DNA of 64,000 nucleotides. It comes from Ktedonobacter robiniae (lineage in GTDB: Bacteria; Chloroflexota; Ktedonobacteria; Ktedonobacterales; Ktedonobacteraceae). Positions 8,611-17,279 of this stretch are shown here, one piece after another. Both the position numbers and the translations under genes were made by a program. Every line of letters begins with the position of its first letter. The first letter of the stretch is position 1. The DNA lies in the NCBI RefSeq assembly GCF_016587375.1, contig NZ_BNJG01000002.1:558001-622000 (forward strand). Reading direction: 5' to 3'. Below the pieces are notes generated by a model that was not told where the DNA came from, made no database searches, and was given only the letters and a program-made list of their open reading frames with translations.

Positions 8611-9243
8611 ATGTCAGGTCAAAACCTTTTGCGCTTAAGTGGAATAGCGCTACTTGTTGGAAGTCCAGTGTACATCATTTCTGATGTGCTCAACATTGTC
8701 TTTAACTCACAGGCAAGCGCCCCCCCGCCGCCTTTGGCGGCCATTTTCGGGCTGATCGGTATCATGTTCCTCATCATAGGAATGCCTGGCATTCTCGTCA
8801 GACAGGCGACGAAGGCTGGCACCCTCGGTCTTATTGGATGGATTGTTTTTTTCTGCAGTGCTCTGCTCGGTGCAGGACTATTCGTGGGTTTAGCAGTATT
8901 CTTCCAGTTGATTCCCCAGGCGGCTCAAGATGGAGCTCCGCCAGCCTCCTTTTTCGCGTTGATTATTACTTTAGCCGCCACTCAACTGGTGGGCGGTATC
9001 CTTCTTGGAATAGCAACTATTCGAGCGCGCATCTTCTCATCGTGGATTGGCTGGTTGCTCATAGTCTCATCACTAGTATCAGCAGCAGCATTCCCCCTGG
9101 AAGGCATAGTAAATACCGTGGTTACTACCGGGGCTGATCTTCTGCTCATAGCGGCACTCGGCTGGAGCGGCTACAGTCTGATACAGACATCAGAAGTTCC
9201 TGCGCAGGAAGCGGTGTCAGCCACGCAAACCGCTAGCGCTTAA
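8611..9243 (+). CDS. Small multi-pass membrane protein, function unknown
   Basis: A 210-residue protein with about six hydrophobic helices (roughly residues 8-30, 40-62, 70-98, 112-135, 140-165 and 170-190) and a short polar C-terminal tail. The start at 8611 is chosen because AAAGGAGAAG lies at good distance, and because the longer frame upstream runs through the MITE-like repeat. It resembles the DUF-type four-to-six-helix proteins of Actinobacteria and Ktedonobacteria, but no catalytic or transport motif is seen. It stands alone, with a terminator 60 bases downstream. Confidence 0.75.
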   Translation: MSGQNLLRLSGIALLVGSPVYIISDVLNIVFNSQASAPPPPLAAIFGLIGIMFLIIGMPGILVRQATKAGTLGLIGWIVFFCSALLGAGLFVGLAVFFQLIPQAAQDGAPPASFFALIITLAATQLVGGILLGIATIRARIFSSWIGWLLIVSSLVSAAAFPLEGIVNTVVTTGADLLLIAALGWSGYSLIQTSEVPAQEAVSATQTASA

Positions 9244-9299
9244 CATTGAAAGAGTCCGTCTTCTATGCAATTTGCTCGTATGTGAAGTGGTTATACGAC

Positions 9300-9331
9300 G
9301 GAAACGCCTCTCTTATTGCAGAGGCGTTTCC
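9300..9331 (+). terminator. Rho-independent-type terminator of the membrane-protein gene
   Basis: The 12-bp stem GGAAACGCCTCT/AGAGGCGTTTCC with an eight-base loop is followed by CATTTTAT. It lies 57 bases after the stop codon of the preceding gene. Confidence 0.7.
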
Positions 9332-9380
9332 ATTTTATCGCACAAATACAGAAGCCTTGGTAGCGATGTCGCACCTCTCC

Positions 9381-9490
9381 TTATCCCGACGCTACTTGAC
9401 GCCAAAACATTTCAGCCACGTCACGCAGGCTCAGTTTGTAGCGTAGCCGCCACAAGACCGCAAGCAGGACAACGTCGGTAGGAAATTCAA
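9381..9490 (-). pseudogene. IS6-family transposase fragment
   Basis: About 35 residues (FPTDVVLLAVLWRLRYK, then LSLRDVAEMF) match the N-terminal helix-turn-helix region of IS6/IS26-type transposases, where FP-x-x-IIL-x-x-V-x-W-YLRY-x-LS-RD-x-EE-M is typical. The catalytic DDE domain is absent. The rest of 9244-9695 shows nothing recognisable. Confidence 0.6.
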
Positions 9491-9695
9491 GAGCGTTAAT
9501 CAGAATGGTAAGATCAGCATACCAGAAATATGAGCTCCGTGCCAAAATCTGGTTTGAGTTCTGGCAGAACCGTAGAGAGTACAAATAGGGGAGCTAGGTC
9601 ACCATTCTCTTCCTTGCGCTGCAAGAGACGCTAGATGTTCTATCTCCCACGGCAAGGAAAGAGGAAAACTGCCAGCAGCGTCCCCTTTTTTGTCA

Positions 9696-11072
9696 TCAAA
9701 GTTGAGCAAGAAGATCAAGCGCACCCTGCACAAGCACTTCACCGGCTTCAGGAGCGAAACCGGCAGGATAGTTATAGAAGCGATATGCCTCCGTCACTTC
9801 GTAGCCGCCTGTCTCATAGGCAGATCTATCGGGAATATATCCAGGGCTGCCATTGGCGTACCCTATCACCATGAGAGTTTCATTCCCGGCCCGCGCTTTT
9901 ATCGTGAGACCAAGCTCCACAAATGGTTCACCTGGTAACATCACTATACTCATCTCGCCTAGCGCAAGGACGATGATCTCAGCGGTAATGCTACGAGCAG
10001 GATGAGGATCGGTGCTCATCTTCTCAGCCCAGGCCGCCCATCCGCGCAACAATAGCACATCGCCGGTCGATACGCCGGTACACTGGAGTCGCGCCGCTTC
10101 TTCATGGCAGCGCACAGCGAATTGACGCAACGCATCAGGTGACTCAGGCTTGAGCAGAGGAAGCTCTACGACTCGCCGCAAAACTTGCACTGCTGCACTT
10201 CCCTGAGCGCGGGAGAGCATCGCAAGAGGTGCTCCCCCCGGAGCAGCGCCGCGTTCGGACGCCTGTAAAGCAGCGCCAGCAATCAAACGGCCCAGGCGCT
10301 GACACTCCGCATACGTACGCCGCTCTAAGCCACGCCCCTTGACGCTATCCTGTGCCGAGTGACCGGTATTAATTTGACCGCAACAGCCAGTCACAAATTG
10401 CACATGCGCGTCCGCATAGACAGCTTCAAGTGCCCGCACGGTATAGCCAGGATAATCTGCCGTCGCCAGGAAATTATCAGCTCCCAGCGTTACCGGATGA
10501 CAGGCGTAACTCACCAGCAGAGCATAGGGGCGACCATCCAGACCATCAAAGCGCAACACAGGAACCGCTGGATCAATAATACCGTCCGGGATACGGCGAT
10601 TCTTCCCAACCGTTGGCTCATATCCAACCGTGAAGCGAGCCGTGACAGGAACCTGTTTACTGACAGCTGTCACGGCCGTATCAGCGGAGGTCTGAAGCAG
10701 AAAATCCAGATAGCTGGGATCAACCTTTCCTCCCAAGCGACCATCCATAACCGATGGACCGCCATGTGTATGTGTAGCAGTGATCGCGATCCGTATTCCA
10801 GGTATAGTGGTGCGAGCAGTAATGCGCTGCCGGATCGCTTCCACAGTCGAGAAATCGAGGCCAATAACATCAAGTGTCAGCAAGATTGCACGTGAGGCAT
10901 CATCGCCGTTGGACCAGGCCATCGCCCGCACATAGAGATCATCATGCACTCCCAACATGCCAGAATTTCTGGCGATGAAGCCTGACATTTCGCTTCCCAC
11001 AGGAGGAGTGATCACCGCGCGCGCGACGCCCATCAAGAGGTCGCGCCTGGTAGTAAATTCAGCATAAGACAT
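9696..11072 (-). CDS. Neutral/alkaline ceramidase-like amidohydrolase
   Basis: A 458-residue protein matching the N-terminal catalytic domain of neutral ceramidases (Pfam PF04734 family). It has the start pattern GVARAVITPPVGSEMSGF, ITATHTHGGP with the zinc histidines, and LLVSYACHPVTLGADN and VTGCCGQINTGHSA around the active site. The classical enzymes hydrolyse the amide of ceramides. This one is shorter than secreted ceramidases (about 650 residues), has no signal peptide and lacks the C-terminal Ig-like domain, so it should be cytosolic. As the last gene of an amino-sugar operon it may cleave an N-acyl amide on an amino sugar, which is inference. It starts 53 bases after nagA. Confidence 0.8.
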   Translation of the reverse strand: MSYAEFTTRRDLLMGVARAVITPPVGSEMSGFIARNSGMLGVHDDLYVRAMAWSNGDDASRAILLTLDVIGLDFSTVEAIRQRITARTTIPGIRIAITATHTHGGPSVMDGRLGGKVDPSYLDFLLQTSADTAVTAVSKQVPVTARFTVGYEPTVGKNRRIPDGIIDPAVPVLRFDGLDGRPYALLVSYACHPVTLGADNFLATADYPGYTVRALEAVYADAHVQFVTGCCGQINTGHSAQDSVKGRGLERRTYAECQRLGRLIAGAALQASERGAAPGGAPLAMLSRAQGSAAVQVLRRVVELPLLKPESPDALRQFAVRCHEEAARLQCTGVSTGDVLLLRGWAAWAEKMSTDPHPARSITAEIIVLALGEMSIVMLPGEPFVELGLTIKARAGNETLMVIGYANGSPGYIPDRSAYETGGYEVTEAYRFYNYPAGFAPEAGEVLVQGALDLLAQL

Positions 11073-11125
11073 AGTCTGCTCCGCTTCGTTGCCATCTTAG
11101 ATGAGAAAAACCGCTCAAAATATGT

Positions 11126-12286
11126 TTATTCATGGCGCTGGTAGACGACCTCACCCTGAACGATGGTAGCCTCGATGATGATTGCTTTCGTCTCAGCATC
11201 GAACCGGAACAGCGTCAAATCGGCTGATCTCCCACTGCGCACCGTCCCCCGCTTCGCCCTTTCGTCCAAGCTAAGCAGCCGTACCGGATTTGTGCTCGCC
11301 ATGCGCACAGCCTCGGCCAGAGTAACATCAGTATAGTGTAGAACATTCGCAAGACACTCCGGTAGAGAACTCACCGAGCCAGCGAGGAGGGGCGTACCGT
11401 AGAGATTGAGGCGTCCACCAGGCAATAGCTCTACCCTGCCTCCCACCGATGTATCATAAATGCCGGGAGTCAACCCCGCAATAGCGACCGCATCGCTCAC
11501 CAGGATCGCACGTTCCGTTCCTTTGGCACGCAGCATTGCCTTCATAACCGATGGTGAAAGGTGGTGGCCATCACAAATGAAGCTCGCGGCAAGGCGATCC
11601 TCGGCTAGTTGCTCCCAGATATAATTCGGGTGACGCTTGAGCTGAGCATGTGCGCCATTGCCCAGGTGAGTAGAAAGACACGCACCAGCGTTGACAGCCG
11701 CCTGAATCTGCTCCGCGCTGGCTGCCGTATGCCCGATGGCGACAACGACATTATCGGCGTGCAAGGCGCGAATATACTCGCAAGCCTGAGGATACTCCGG
11801 CGCGAGCGTTATCAGACCAACGCGCCCTTTAGCCGCCACCTGCCAGCGATGATATTCAACCAGACTTGGCACTCTCACATGTTCTATGGGATGCGCGCCG
11901 CGTGGCCCATCCTCTGGCGAGATGGCTGGACCTTCAATATGAACGCAAGGAATGGAATGGGCCACACGCGAATCGGCCTCGCAAGCGGCTGTTATGGCAT
12001 GCAGGCTATGACAAATAGCTTCTTCCGATTCAGTAATCACAGTAGGACAAAACGCAGTCACCCCGCGCTGCCAGAGTGAGTGGGTCAATGCTATGATAGC
12101 TTCTGGCGTTACGTCAGGACCATTTACATCATGTCCGGCATATCCATTCACCTGAATATCGAGCCAGCCAGGCGCAATCCAAATGGCAGAGGCAGCACTC
12201 GCCGCTTCTATGCGACCAATCATACCATCTGCTACTTCCAAGCGCACCATCTGATTGCTCTCGACCAGTCGCCCTTCAATCCACAT
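11126..12286 (-). CDS. nagA: N-acetylglucosamine-6-phosphate deacetylase
   Basis: NagA removes the acetyl group from GlcNAc-6-phosphate, giving GlcN-6-phosphate for NagB. The amidohydrolase barrel signatures are present: WLDIQVNGYAGHDVNG near the N-terminus, the metal Glu in HIEGPAISPEDGPRGAH, AIGHTAASAEQI, THLGNGAHAQLKRHPN, CDGHHLSP and the catalytic Asp in LVSDAVAIAGL. The start at 12286 (MWIEGRLVES) is preferred over the longer frame because it matches the family N-terminus and has AGAAAGG upstream. The 386-residue length is normal. It is the fifth gene of the leftward operon, between the SIS protein and the ceramidase-like gene. Confidence 0.92.
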   Translation of the reverse strand: MWIEGRLVESNQMVRLEVADGMIGRIEAASAASAIWIAPGWLDIQVNGYAGHDVNGPDVTPEAIIALTHSLWQRGVTAFCPTVITESEEAICHSLHAITAACEADSRVAHSIPCVHIEGPAISPEDGPRGAHPIEHVRVPSLVEYHRWQVAAKGRVGLITLAPEYPQACEYIRALHADNVVVAIGHTAASAEQIQAAVNAGACLSTHLGNGAHAQLKRHPNYIWEQLAEDRLAASFICDGHHLSPSVMKAMLRAKGTERAILVSDAVAIAGLTPGIYDTSVGGRVELLPGGRLNLYGTPLLAGSVSSLPECLANVLHYTDVTLAEAVRMASTNPVRLLSLDERAKRGTVRSGRSADLTLFRFDAETKAIIIEATIVQGEVVYQRHE

Positions 12287-12349
12287 TGATGTACAACCTT
12301 TCTGTATAAAACCTTTCTCTTTCCAGCACATTCCGGACATATTGCTTCT

Positions 12350-13108
12350 CTAGAGCTTCTTAATTCGCCCTTTAAAATGTTCGATGAATCTGGCATTGAT
12401 CTCATCTCCGTCCGGCGCATTCCCGCTGCGCCAGATAGGAGGGTCCACGCCCTCTTGCGCGAGCAGTTGGACGGTCTCCGCGACCAGTGAGTTGAGCAGG
12501 TAAGCCGTGGCAAAGGTAGACATAGGGGCAACAGGCTGGCTAATGCCTTCAATCTTGATTACTGCATCCCCTACCTCAATCTTGCTATCGAGAACCACAT
12601 CAACTAACTCATACAGATTCTTCTTAGAAGGGTGGCGCGCCGGATGACCCTCTGGCGTTGCCTGCGCATGGCGAACCGATGTCACACCAATAGTCTTGAC
12701 ACCGCGATGCCGGGCCTCTAAAGCGGCATCGATCAAAGCAGCGTTAATACCATAGGCATTGATCAGTATCAGCAAATCACCTTCACCCAGTCCATAGTCA
12801 TCGATCACGATTTTGCCATAACCGGGCGTTCTTTCAATAGCCATCGAGCGCAGCGCGCCTCCGCTTAGCAGCGTTCCCTCATCCAGCATCGCGCTCACAT
12901 GCATCAATCCACCCGCTCGGAAGAAGAGTTCCTGCGAACCAAGATTCGAGTGCCCACCCGGTCCGTAGGCATAGACAAGCTTATCAGCCTTCACCTGATC
13001 GGCCACCATACGAGCGGCCTGCTGAATAGACGCCCGATTCGATTCATGCAATAGCTGTAAATGTTCTACAATCAGTTGTAGATACCGGGTCATCGCTGGA
13101 GTACTCAT
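12350..13108 (-). CDS. SIS-domain sugar-phosphate-binding protein
   Basis: A 252-residue single SIS domain: VYAYGPGGHSNLGSQELFFRAGG holds the phosphosugar-binding GxGxS-like loop, and GDLLILINAYGINAALIDAAL the second strand and loop. It resembles the uncharacterised SIS_2/UPF0309 proteins rather than MurQ or GlmS. SIS proteins act as sugar-phosphate isomerases, etherases or sensors. Sitting between nagB and nagA, it most plausibly acts on an amino-sugar phosphate, for example as an isomerase or lyase that feeds the pathway. The reaction cannot be read from the sequence. The ATG at 13108 lies just after the nagB stop region. Confidence 0.85.
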   Translation of the reverse strand: MSTPAMTRYLQLIVEHLQLLHESNRASIQQAARMVADQVKADKLVYAYGPGGHSNLGSQELFFRAGGLMHVSAMLDEGTLLSGGALRSMAIERTPGYGKIVIDDYGLGEGDLLILINAYGINAALIDAALEARHRGVKTIGVTSVRHAQATPEGHPARHPSKKNLYELVDVVLDSKIEVGDAVIKIEGISQPVAPMSTFATAYLLNSLVAETVQLLAQEGVDPPIWRSGNAPDGDEINARFIEHFKGRIKKL

Positions 13109-13188
13109 CGTTATTTCTCCTCATCATATCCTGACTGGAACCGCGCCAGTCCCTTACTTATCCAGCCCCTGCCCCACTTGTGCTCTCT

Positions 13189-13965
13189 TTAGAGCAGGGC
13201 AGCGGAGTCGGTATCGAGATAGGCCACGCAATCGGCATGCTGGCGCAGAATGGTCGCAGGGCATGCGGTCGTAATGGGGCCGCGCAGCGTCTGCCGCACG
13301 GCATCACGCTTTGTTGCCCCTGGCACCATACAGAACAATGTCCTGGCGGATAGCAATGTGGGAATCGTGAGCGTAATCGCATGAGTGGGCACAGCATCGA
13401 GGCGCGCAAAACAGCCATCATTGACCTGCTGCTGACGCGCGGTGATATCCAGTGCGACCGGTTTCACAAGCAATGGATCGTTAAAATCGGCGACAGGGGG
13501 ATCATTAAAGGCAATGTGACCATTCTCACCGATCCCTAGACACACGATATCGATGGGAGCCGAACGCAACAAATCGGAGTAGCGCTGACATTCGACATCG
13601 ATGTCACCGCTGCTATCAATGAGATGCGCCTGGCCCGGTTTGACGATATCAAATAGATGATCGGATAGGAAACGCGTGAAACGCTGGGGAGCGCTCGCCG
13701 ACAGCCCAATATACTCATCCATGTGAAACGCAACCACGCGGGCCCAGTCGATGCCTTCGTACCGCGACAACGTGTGCAGAAACTCGTTCTGTGAGGGCGC
13801 CGCTGCAAAGATCATGCGTACCTGCGCCTGTTGCGCAAGCAACTCCCGCAACCTGGCACCAACATCCTGGCCGGCGGCTAGACCAAGCGCCTGTCGATGC
13901 GCGTAAATCTGGACCCGTAGCTTATCTACTGTTTGAGAACTGATTGGCTGCACTGGTGTACTCAT
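13189..13965 (-). CDS. nagB: Glucosamine-6-phosphate deaminase
   Basis: NagB converts GlcN-6-phosphate to fructose-6-phosphate and ammonia, joining the pathway to glycolysis. The 258-residue sequence has FAAAPSQNEFL (sugar-phosphate loop), VVAFHMDEYIGL with the catalytic Asp, LGIGENGHIAFNDPP with the Glu/His pair, and the lysine in PGATKRDAVRQTL. The start at 13965 is chosen because AAGGAG lies six bases upstream; the next upstream ATG would overlap that site. It follows the epimerase gene by 47 bases. Confidence 0.92.
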   Translation of the reverse strand: MSTPVQPISSQTVDKLRVQIYAHRQALGLAAGQDVGARLRELLAQQAQVRMIFAAAPSQNEFLHTLSRYEGIDWARVVAFHMDEYIGLSASAPQRFTRFLSDHLFDIVKPGQAHLIDSSGDIDVECQRYSDLLRSAPIDIVCLGIGENGHIAFNDPPVADFNDPLLVKPVALDITARQQQVNDGCFARLDAVPTHAITLTIPTLLSARTLFCMVPGATKRDAVRQTLRGPITTACPATILRQHADCVAYLDTDSAALL

Positions 13966-14012
13966 GTTCATCTCCTTGTCAATAGAGTGTATTTCATGCC
14001 CTGCGCACATTC

Positions 14013-15287
14013 TTATGCCATCGTCAACTGTTGCTGTAGTAATTCAATAATGAGCACGAGATCACGAATAATGTGATAGGGGTCTTTGACCGGCAAGGCC
14101 ACAACTTTATCAATGGGTCGCCCCTGTCGATCGCGGATCTGAATCCACTCGCCGCTGCGTTGATCGAGATGAGGAAACGTCTTGAATACATACGCATGAG
14201 TGCGCTGATACAATGAAGCGAAGCTTGCATCCCCGGTAAGATAGTACGCGAGCAAAGTGCCATACAAGGCCTCTGAATGCGGCCACCACAGCTTTGTATC
14301 CCATGTGTCCAGGATTAAACGCTCATACACAGCGCCAGTCTGCGTGCCACCAGGCTTGCCGCCAGAGCGATCGACGAAGCGAAACAGACCGCCGTACTGT
14401 TGATCCCAGCCCACCTCATACGCTTTCGCTATCGCCTGCGTCGCCTGTCGCACCCACTGCTTCTGTCCCTTGGCCTGGGCTTCGCGCAGCACAAACCACA
14501 TGCTCTCAATGGTATGGCCTGGCGTCACGTGTCTGCATAACACTGTATCTGGCGCGTCGCCAGATTGTGGAAGAAGTTCGGCGACAAGGCCATCCGGCTG
14601 GTAGAAACGCTCCATGATCGCCTGCATATACGCAAAACTCAAGTGGCGCAATTCCTGGGACTGGGGATGCCCGAACACCTCCAGGGCAGAGGCCAGCTCC
14701 TGAGTCACATTCAGCATAATCATAGGGGTACTATGGGCCTCAAATCCGGCTGGAACGGGATACGGCTCGCTGCGAATAGAACCGGCCTTGATGCGCTGCA
14801 CAATGCGCGTACACAGCGCTAAGGCTTGCTCAAGCACCTGGGCATCCTGAGCGACACGCGCGTATTCGGTAAAACCAAGCGTCACAAAGCAATCGGCAAA
14901 AAAACTGGTATCAAACCCCTGACCGGGAATCGGCTCCTTTTTCTGTCCAGAGCGATCAAGCAGATAGGCACAGTTTCCATTTGCAAGAAAGGCGTGGCGC
15001 GTCACAAACTCGACGCCCTGACGCGCCAGGTCGAGTAAGCGATCAGCATCCTGGTGTAGCAAGCCATTGTGGCTCAATTCGCTCAGGCGAGCCAACAACC
15101 AGATCATGCGCCCCTGCGACCAGGTATATTTATCGGTGCTCACGAGCCGTTCGCCCCGGTTATCGAAGCAGGTAAAGTACGCCCCCTGCTCCGTATCTAT
15201 GCCCCGCTCTAACCAGAACGGCAGAATCACCATCTCAAGGTGTTGTTGATAAAAGTTTTGTAAAGCTTGGGAATCGTCTATATCCAC
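14013..15287 (-). CDS. AGE-family epimerase (N-acylglucosamine 2-epimerase-like)
   Basis: A 424-residue (alpha/alpha)6-barrel protein of the N-acylglucosamine 2-epimerase/cellobiose 2-epimerase superfamily. Family features include the N-terminal FWLERGIDTEQGAYFTCFD, YTWSQGRMIWLLARLSE, CRHVTPGHTIESMWFVL with the catalytic His, and TKLWWPHSEALYGTLLAY near the C-terminus. Known members epimerise C2 of GlcNAc/ManNAc, glucose/mannose disaccharides or aldoses. The nagA/nagB neighbours favour an N-acyl amino sugar. It follows the symporter gene after a strong hairpin (15321-15357), which may set its expression relative to the transporter. Confidence 0.85.
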   Translation of the reverse strand: MDIDDSQALQNFYQQHLEMVILPFWLERGIDTEQGAYFTCFDNRGERLVSTDKYTWSQGRMIWLLARLSELSHNGLLHQDADRLLDLARQGVEFVTRHAFLANGNCAYLLDRSGQKKEPIPGQGFDTSFFADCFVTLGFTEYARVAQDAQVLEQALALCTRIVQRIKAGSIRSEPYPVPAGFEAHSTPMIMLNVTQELASALEVFGHPQSQELRHLSFAYMQAIMERFYQPDGLVAELLPQSGDAPDTVLCRHVTPGHTIESMWFVLREAQAKGQKQWVRQATQAIAKAYEVGWDQQYGGLFRFVDRSGGKPGGTQTGAVYERLILDTWDTKLWWPHSEALYGTLLAYYLTGDASFASLYQRTHAYVFKTFPHLDQRSGEWIQIRDRQGRPIDKVVALPVKDPYHIIRDLVLIIELLQQQLTMA

Positions 15288-15320
15288 TATGTCACCTCTA
15301 TCTCATTCATCTCAATGTAC

Positions 15321-15357
15321 CGCTGAGCATAGATCGCGTGACGATCTATGCTCAGCG
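15321..15357. promoter_or_regulatory. 16-bp intercistronic hairpin between symporter and epimerase genes
   Basis: The arms 15321-15336 and 15342-15357 are exact reverse complements with a five-base loop. The downstream mRNA lacks a U-run, so it is more likely an mRNA-stabilising or partially terminating element than a full terminator. It separates the membrane transporter from the cytosolic enzymes. Confidence 0.6.
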
Positions 15358-15376
15358 ATGGCAACCTTATAGCGGG

Positions 15377-16906
15377 CTAAAGCTGTTTTGCGTCTACCAG
15401 CTCTGGCTCCGCTAACCCCTCACCGCCATCCTCACTGTTGAGCGATTTGACGAACGCGTCGGTATCTGGATTGGCACGACCGCTTATTAATCCGATACCA
15501 ACATAGAGGATGATGGATACAAGGACAGGCAGGGACACCGTAGCGGCAACATCATTGGTAAAGCCATATTTAATGATGCCGAAAGCGATAATACCGCCCG
15601 CCCAGGAGATAATCGCTGCAGCCGGGCCACAACGACGAAAGGCTGGCAGCAATCCAAAGAGCATGGGAATCGAAATTGGCCCGATGAGCGCGGCAAACCA
15701 CGTCACGATCAGCCCAATGACCCCCCCAAAGAGGTTCGATTCCAGGGCAATGATCATGCTCAAAACCGTAAAGATAAAGGTAACGATACGCGCAGCGCGC
15801 AGTGTATCTTCACCTGACAGATTGCGCAGCCTCCGTGAAAGGAACGGCAGGATATCGCCGGTTACGACCGCTGAGATAGCATTAGCATCCGAGGAAGTCA
15901 TCGCCATCGTATGAGCGAACATGCCGGCAAGCACGAAACCAATCAGACCAGGAGGCAGGAGGGAACGAGACATAATGGCATAGGCCTGAGAGGGATCTGG
16001 CAGGTGCGGAAAGAGGATGGGGGCAGCCCACATCGGGTAAAACAGGATAATCGGCCAGACAAGGTAGAGCACAGCCGATAGGATAGCAGCCTTGCGTGCC
16101 TGAGAGCCACTGGGAACCGCGATAAAGCGCTGTGCCAGATTCCAGGTGCCGCCATTGTAACTTAAAAAATTAATGAGGAGATACGCCAGGACAAACCAGA
16201 TGGTATATGGGCCACCAAAGATCGCATGGTGGCTAGGCGGAAGCTGATTCCACATTCCACCCAGAGCAGTTACCCCTCCCAGTTTCGCCAGCACAATCAC
16301 AAAGAGCATAACGCCGGCAACCAGCTGCACAATAAACTGGGCAAAATCGGTCAGCGCGTCGGCCCATAAGCCACCGACAGTAACATAGATCAGCGAAGCA
16401 CCGCCAGAGATTAGAATGCCTACAGCCAGGGGCAGGCTGGTGTAAACGTTCAGGATTATCGCGATGGCAGACCATTTCGCACCCACGTCAAAGACTTTCA
16501 GCAAGGTGCCGCTCCACGCCAGCAACTGCTGCGTCGGTACATTGTAACGCGTTGCCAGGTACTGCATCGGTGAAATAATATGCAGTCTTTGCCTGAGACG
16601 TGACCAGCGAGGAGCAATGATAAACGCGCCCGCGATGACGGCGACACTAATGGCAAAGGCCCACCATACGTAAAGGGTAAAGCCATAGGTATATGCGATG
16701 GCAGCATAACCAACAAAAACAGCCGCGCTATAGCCGGACATGTGGTGTGAGATACCGGCGAGCCACCATGACATCTTTCCGCCTGCGGTAAAGTAATCAC
16801 TTGTATTGTGGACCTGGCGATGGGACCAGATACCGATAGCAACCATGAGCAAGAAGTAGAGTGCCAGGACAATCCAATCAAATACTGACATCCAGATAGC
16901 CTCCAT
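15377..16906 (-). CDS. Sodium:solute symporter (SSS family)
   Basis: A 509-residue polytopic membrane protein with about 13 helices of the SSS/LeuT fold. Typical features are the start FDWIVLALYFLLMVAIGIW, the HNTSDYFTAGGKMSWWLAGISHHMSGYSAAVFVG block, YLATRYNVPTQQL, and a C-terminal hydrophilic tail. It should import a neutral or amino sugar with Na+. It is the first gene of the leftward amino-sugar operon and the only transporter there, so it probably supplies the substrate for the epimerase and Nag enzymes. A predicted promoter with an overlapping palindrome lies at 17137-17169, giving a leader of roughly 220 bases. Confidence 0.9.
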   Translation of the reverse strand: MEAIWMSVFDWIVLALYFLLMVAIGIWSHRQVHNTSDYFTAGGKMSWWLAGISHHMSGYSAAVFVGYAAIAYTYGFTLYVWWAFAISVAVIAGAFIIAPRWSRLRQRLHIISPMQYLATRYNVPTQQLLAWSGTLLKVFDVGAKWSAIAIILNVYTSLPLAVGILISGGASLIYVTVGGLWADALTDFAQFIVQLVAGVMLFVIVLAKLGGVTALGGMWNQLPPSHHAIFGGPYTIWFVLAYLLINFLSYNGGTWNLAQRFIAVPSGSQARKAAILSAVLYLVWPIILFYPMWAAPILFPHLPDPSQAYAIMSRSLLPPGLIGFVLAGMFAHTMAMTSSDANAISAVVTGDILPFLSRRLRNLSGEDTLRAARIVTFIFTVLSMIIALESNLFGGVIGLIVTWFAALIGPISIPMLFGLLPAFRRCGPAAAIISWAGGIIAFGIIKYGFTNDVAATVSLPVLVSIILYVGIGLISGRANPDTDAFVKSLNSEDGGEGLAEPELVDAKQL

Positions 16907-17136
16907 TCAAAATCGCGCTTAGATGAGTGACAGACGGCGACGATCGCCGTCCAGTACTTGCGCATTCGCTTCATTTGCATACATTGCACGGATAATTACA
17001 CACAACAGTGATCAGGGGAACTGATTTTCCTGCAAAAGCTAGTAGTAGAGCTACGAAAGCGGAAATTCTGCTTTCAGAACTCCTTTCAATGCCTTGCAGC
17101 AACTTCTTTCAGAAAATTTCATGAAAGTATTGAAGA

Positions 17137-17169
17137 ACTATAACATTGACAGCAGCAAGCTGTCAATGT
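17137..17169 (-). promoter_or_regulatory. Operon promoter with overlapping palindromic operator
   Basis: On the - strand TTGACA (complement of 17161-17166) is followed after 18 bases by TATAGT (complement of 17137-17142). A perfect palindrome, with arms of 11 bases at 17143-17153 and 17159-17169 and a five-base centre, covers the -35 box and most of the spacer. A repressor bound here would block the operon. The divergent LacI-type gene at 17280 is the obvious candidate. The rest of the 370-base intergenic region shows only short A/T-rich repeats. Confidence 0.6.
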
Positions 17170-17279
17170 AAGTGAAGGGAAAGTAATGACGTTGGAAGAA
17201 AAATGAGATAGAATAGGGCAGTAGGCTGAGACGCGGCACTATACAGTGAAGCAGTTAGGAAGGCAACGAGTTCAGATTC

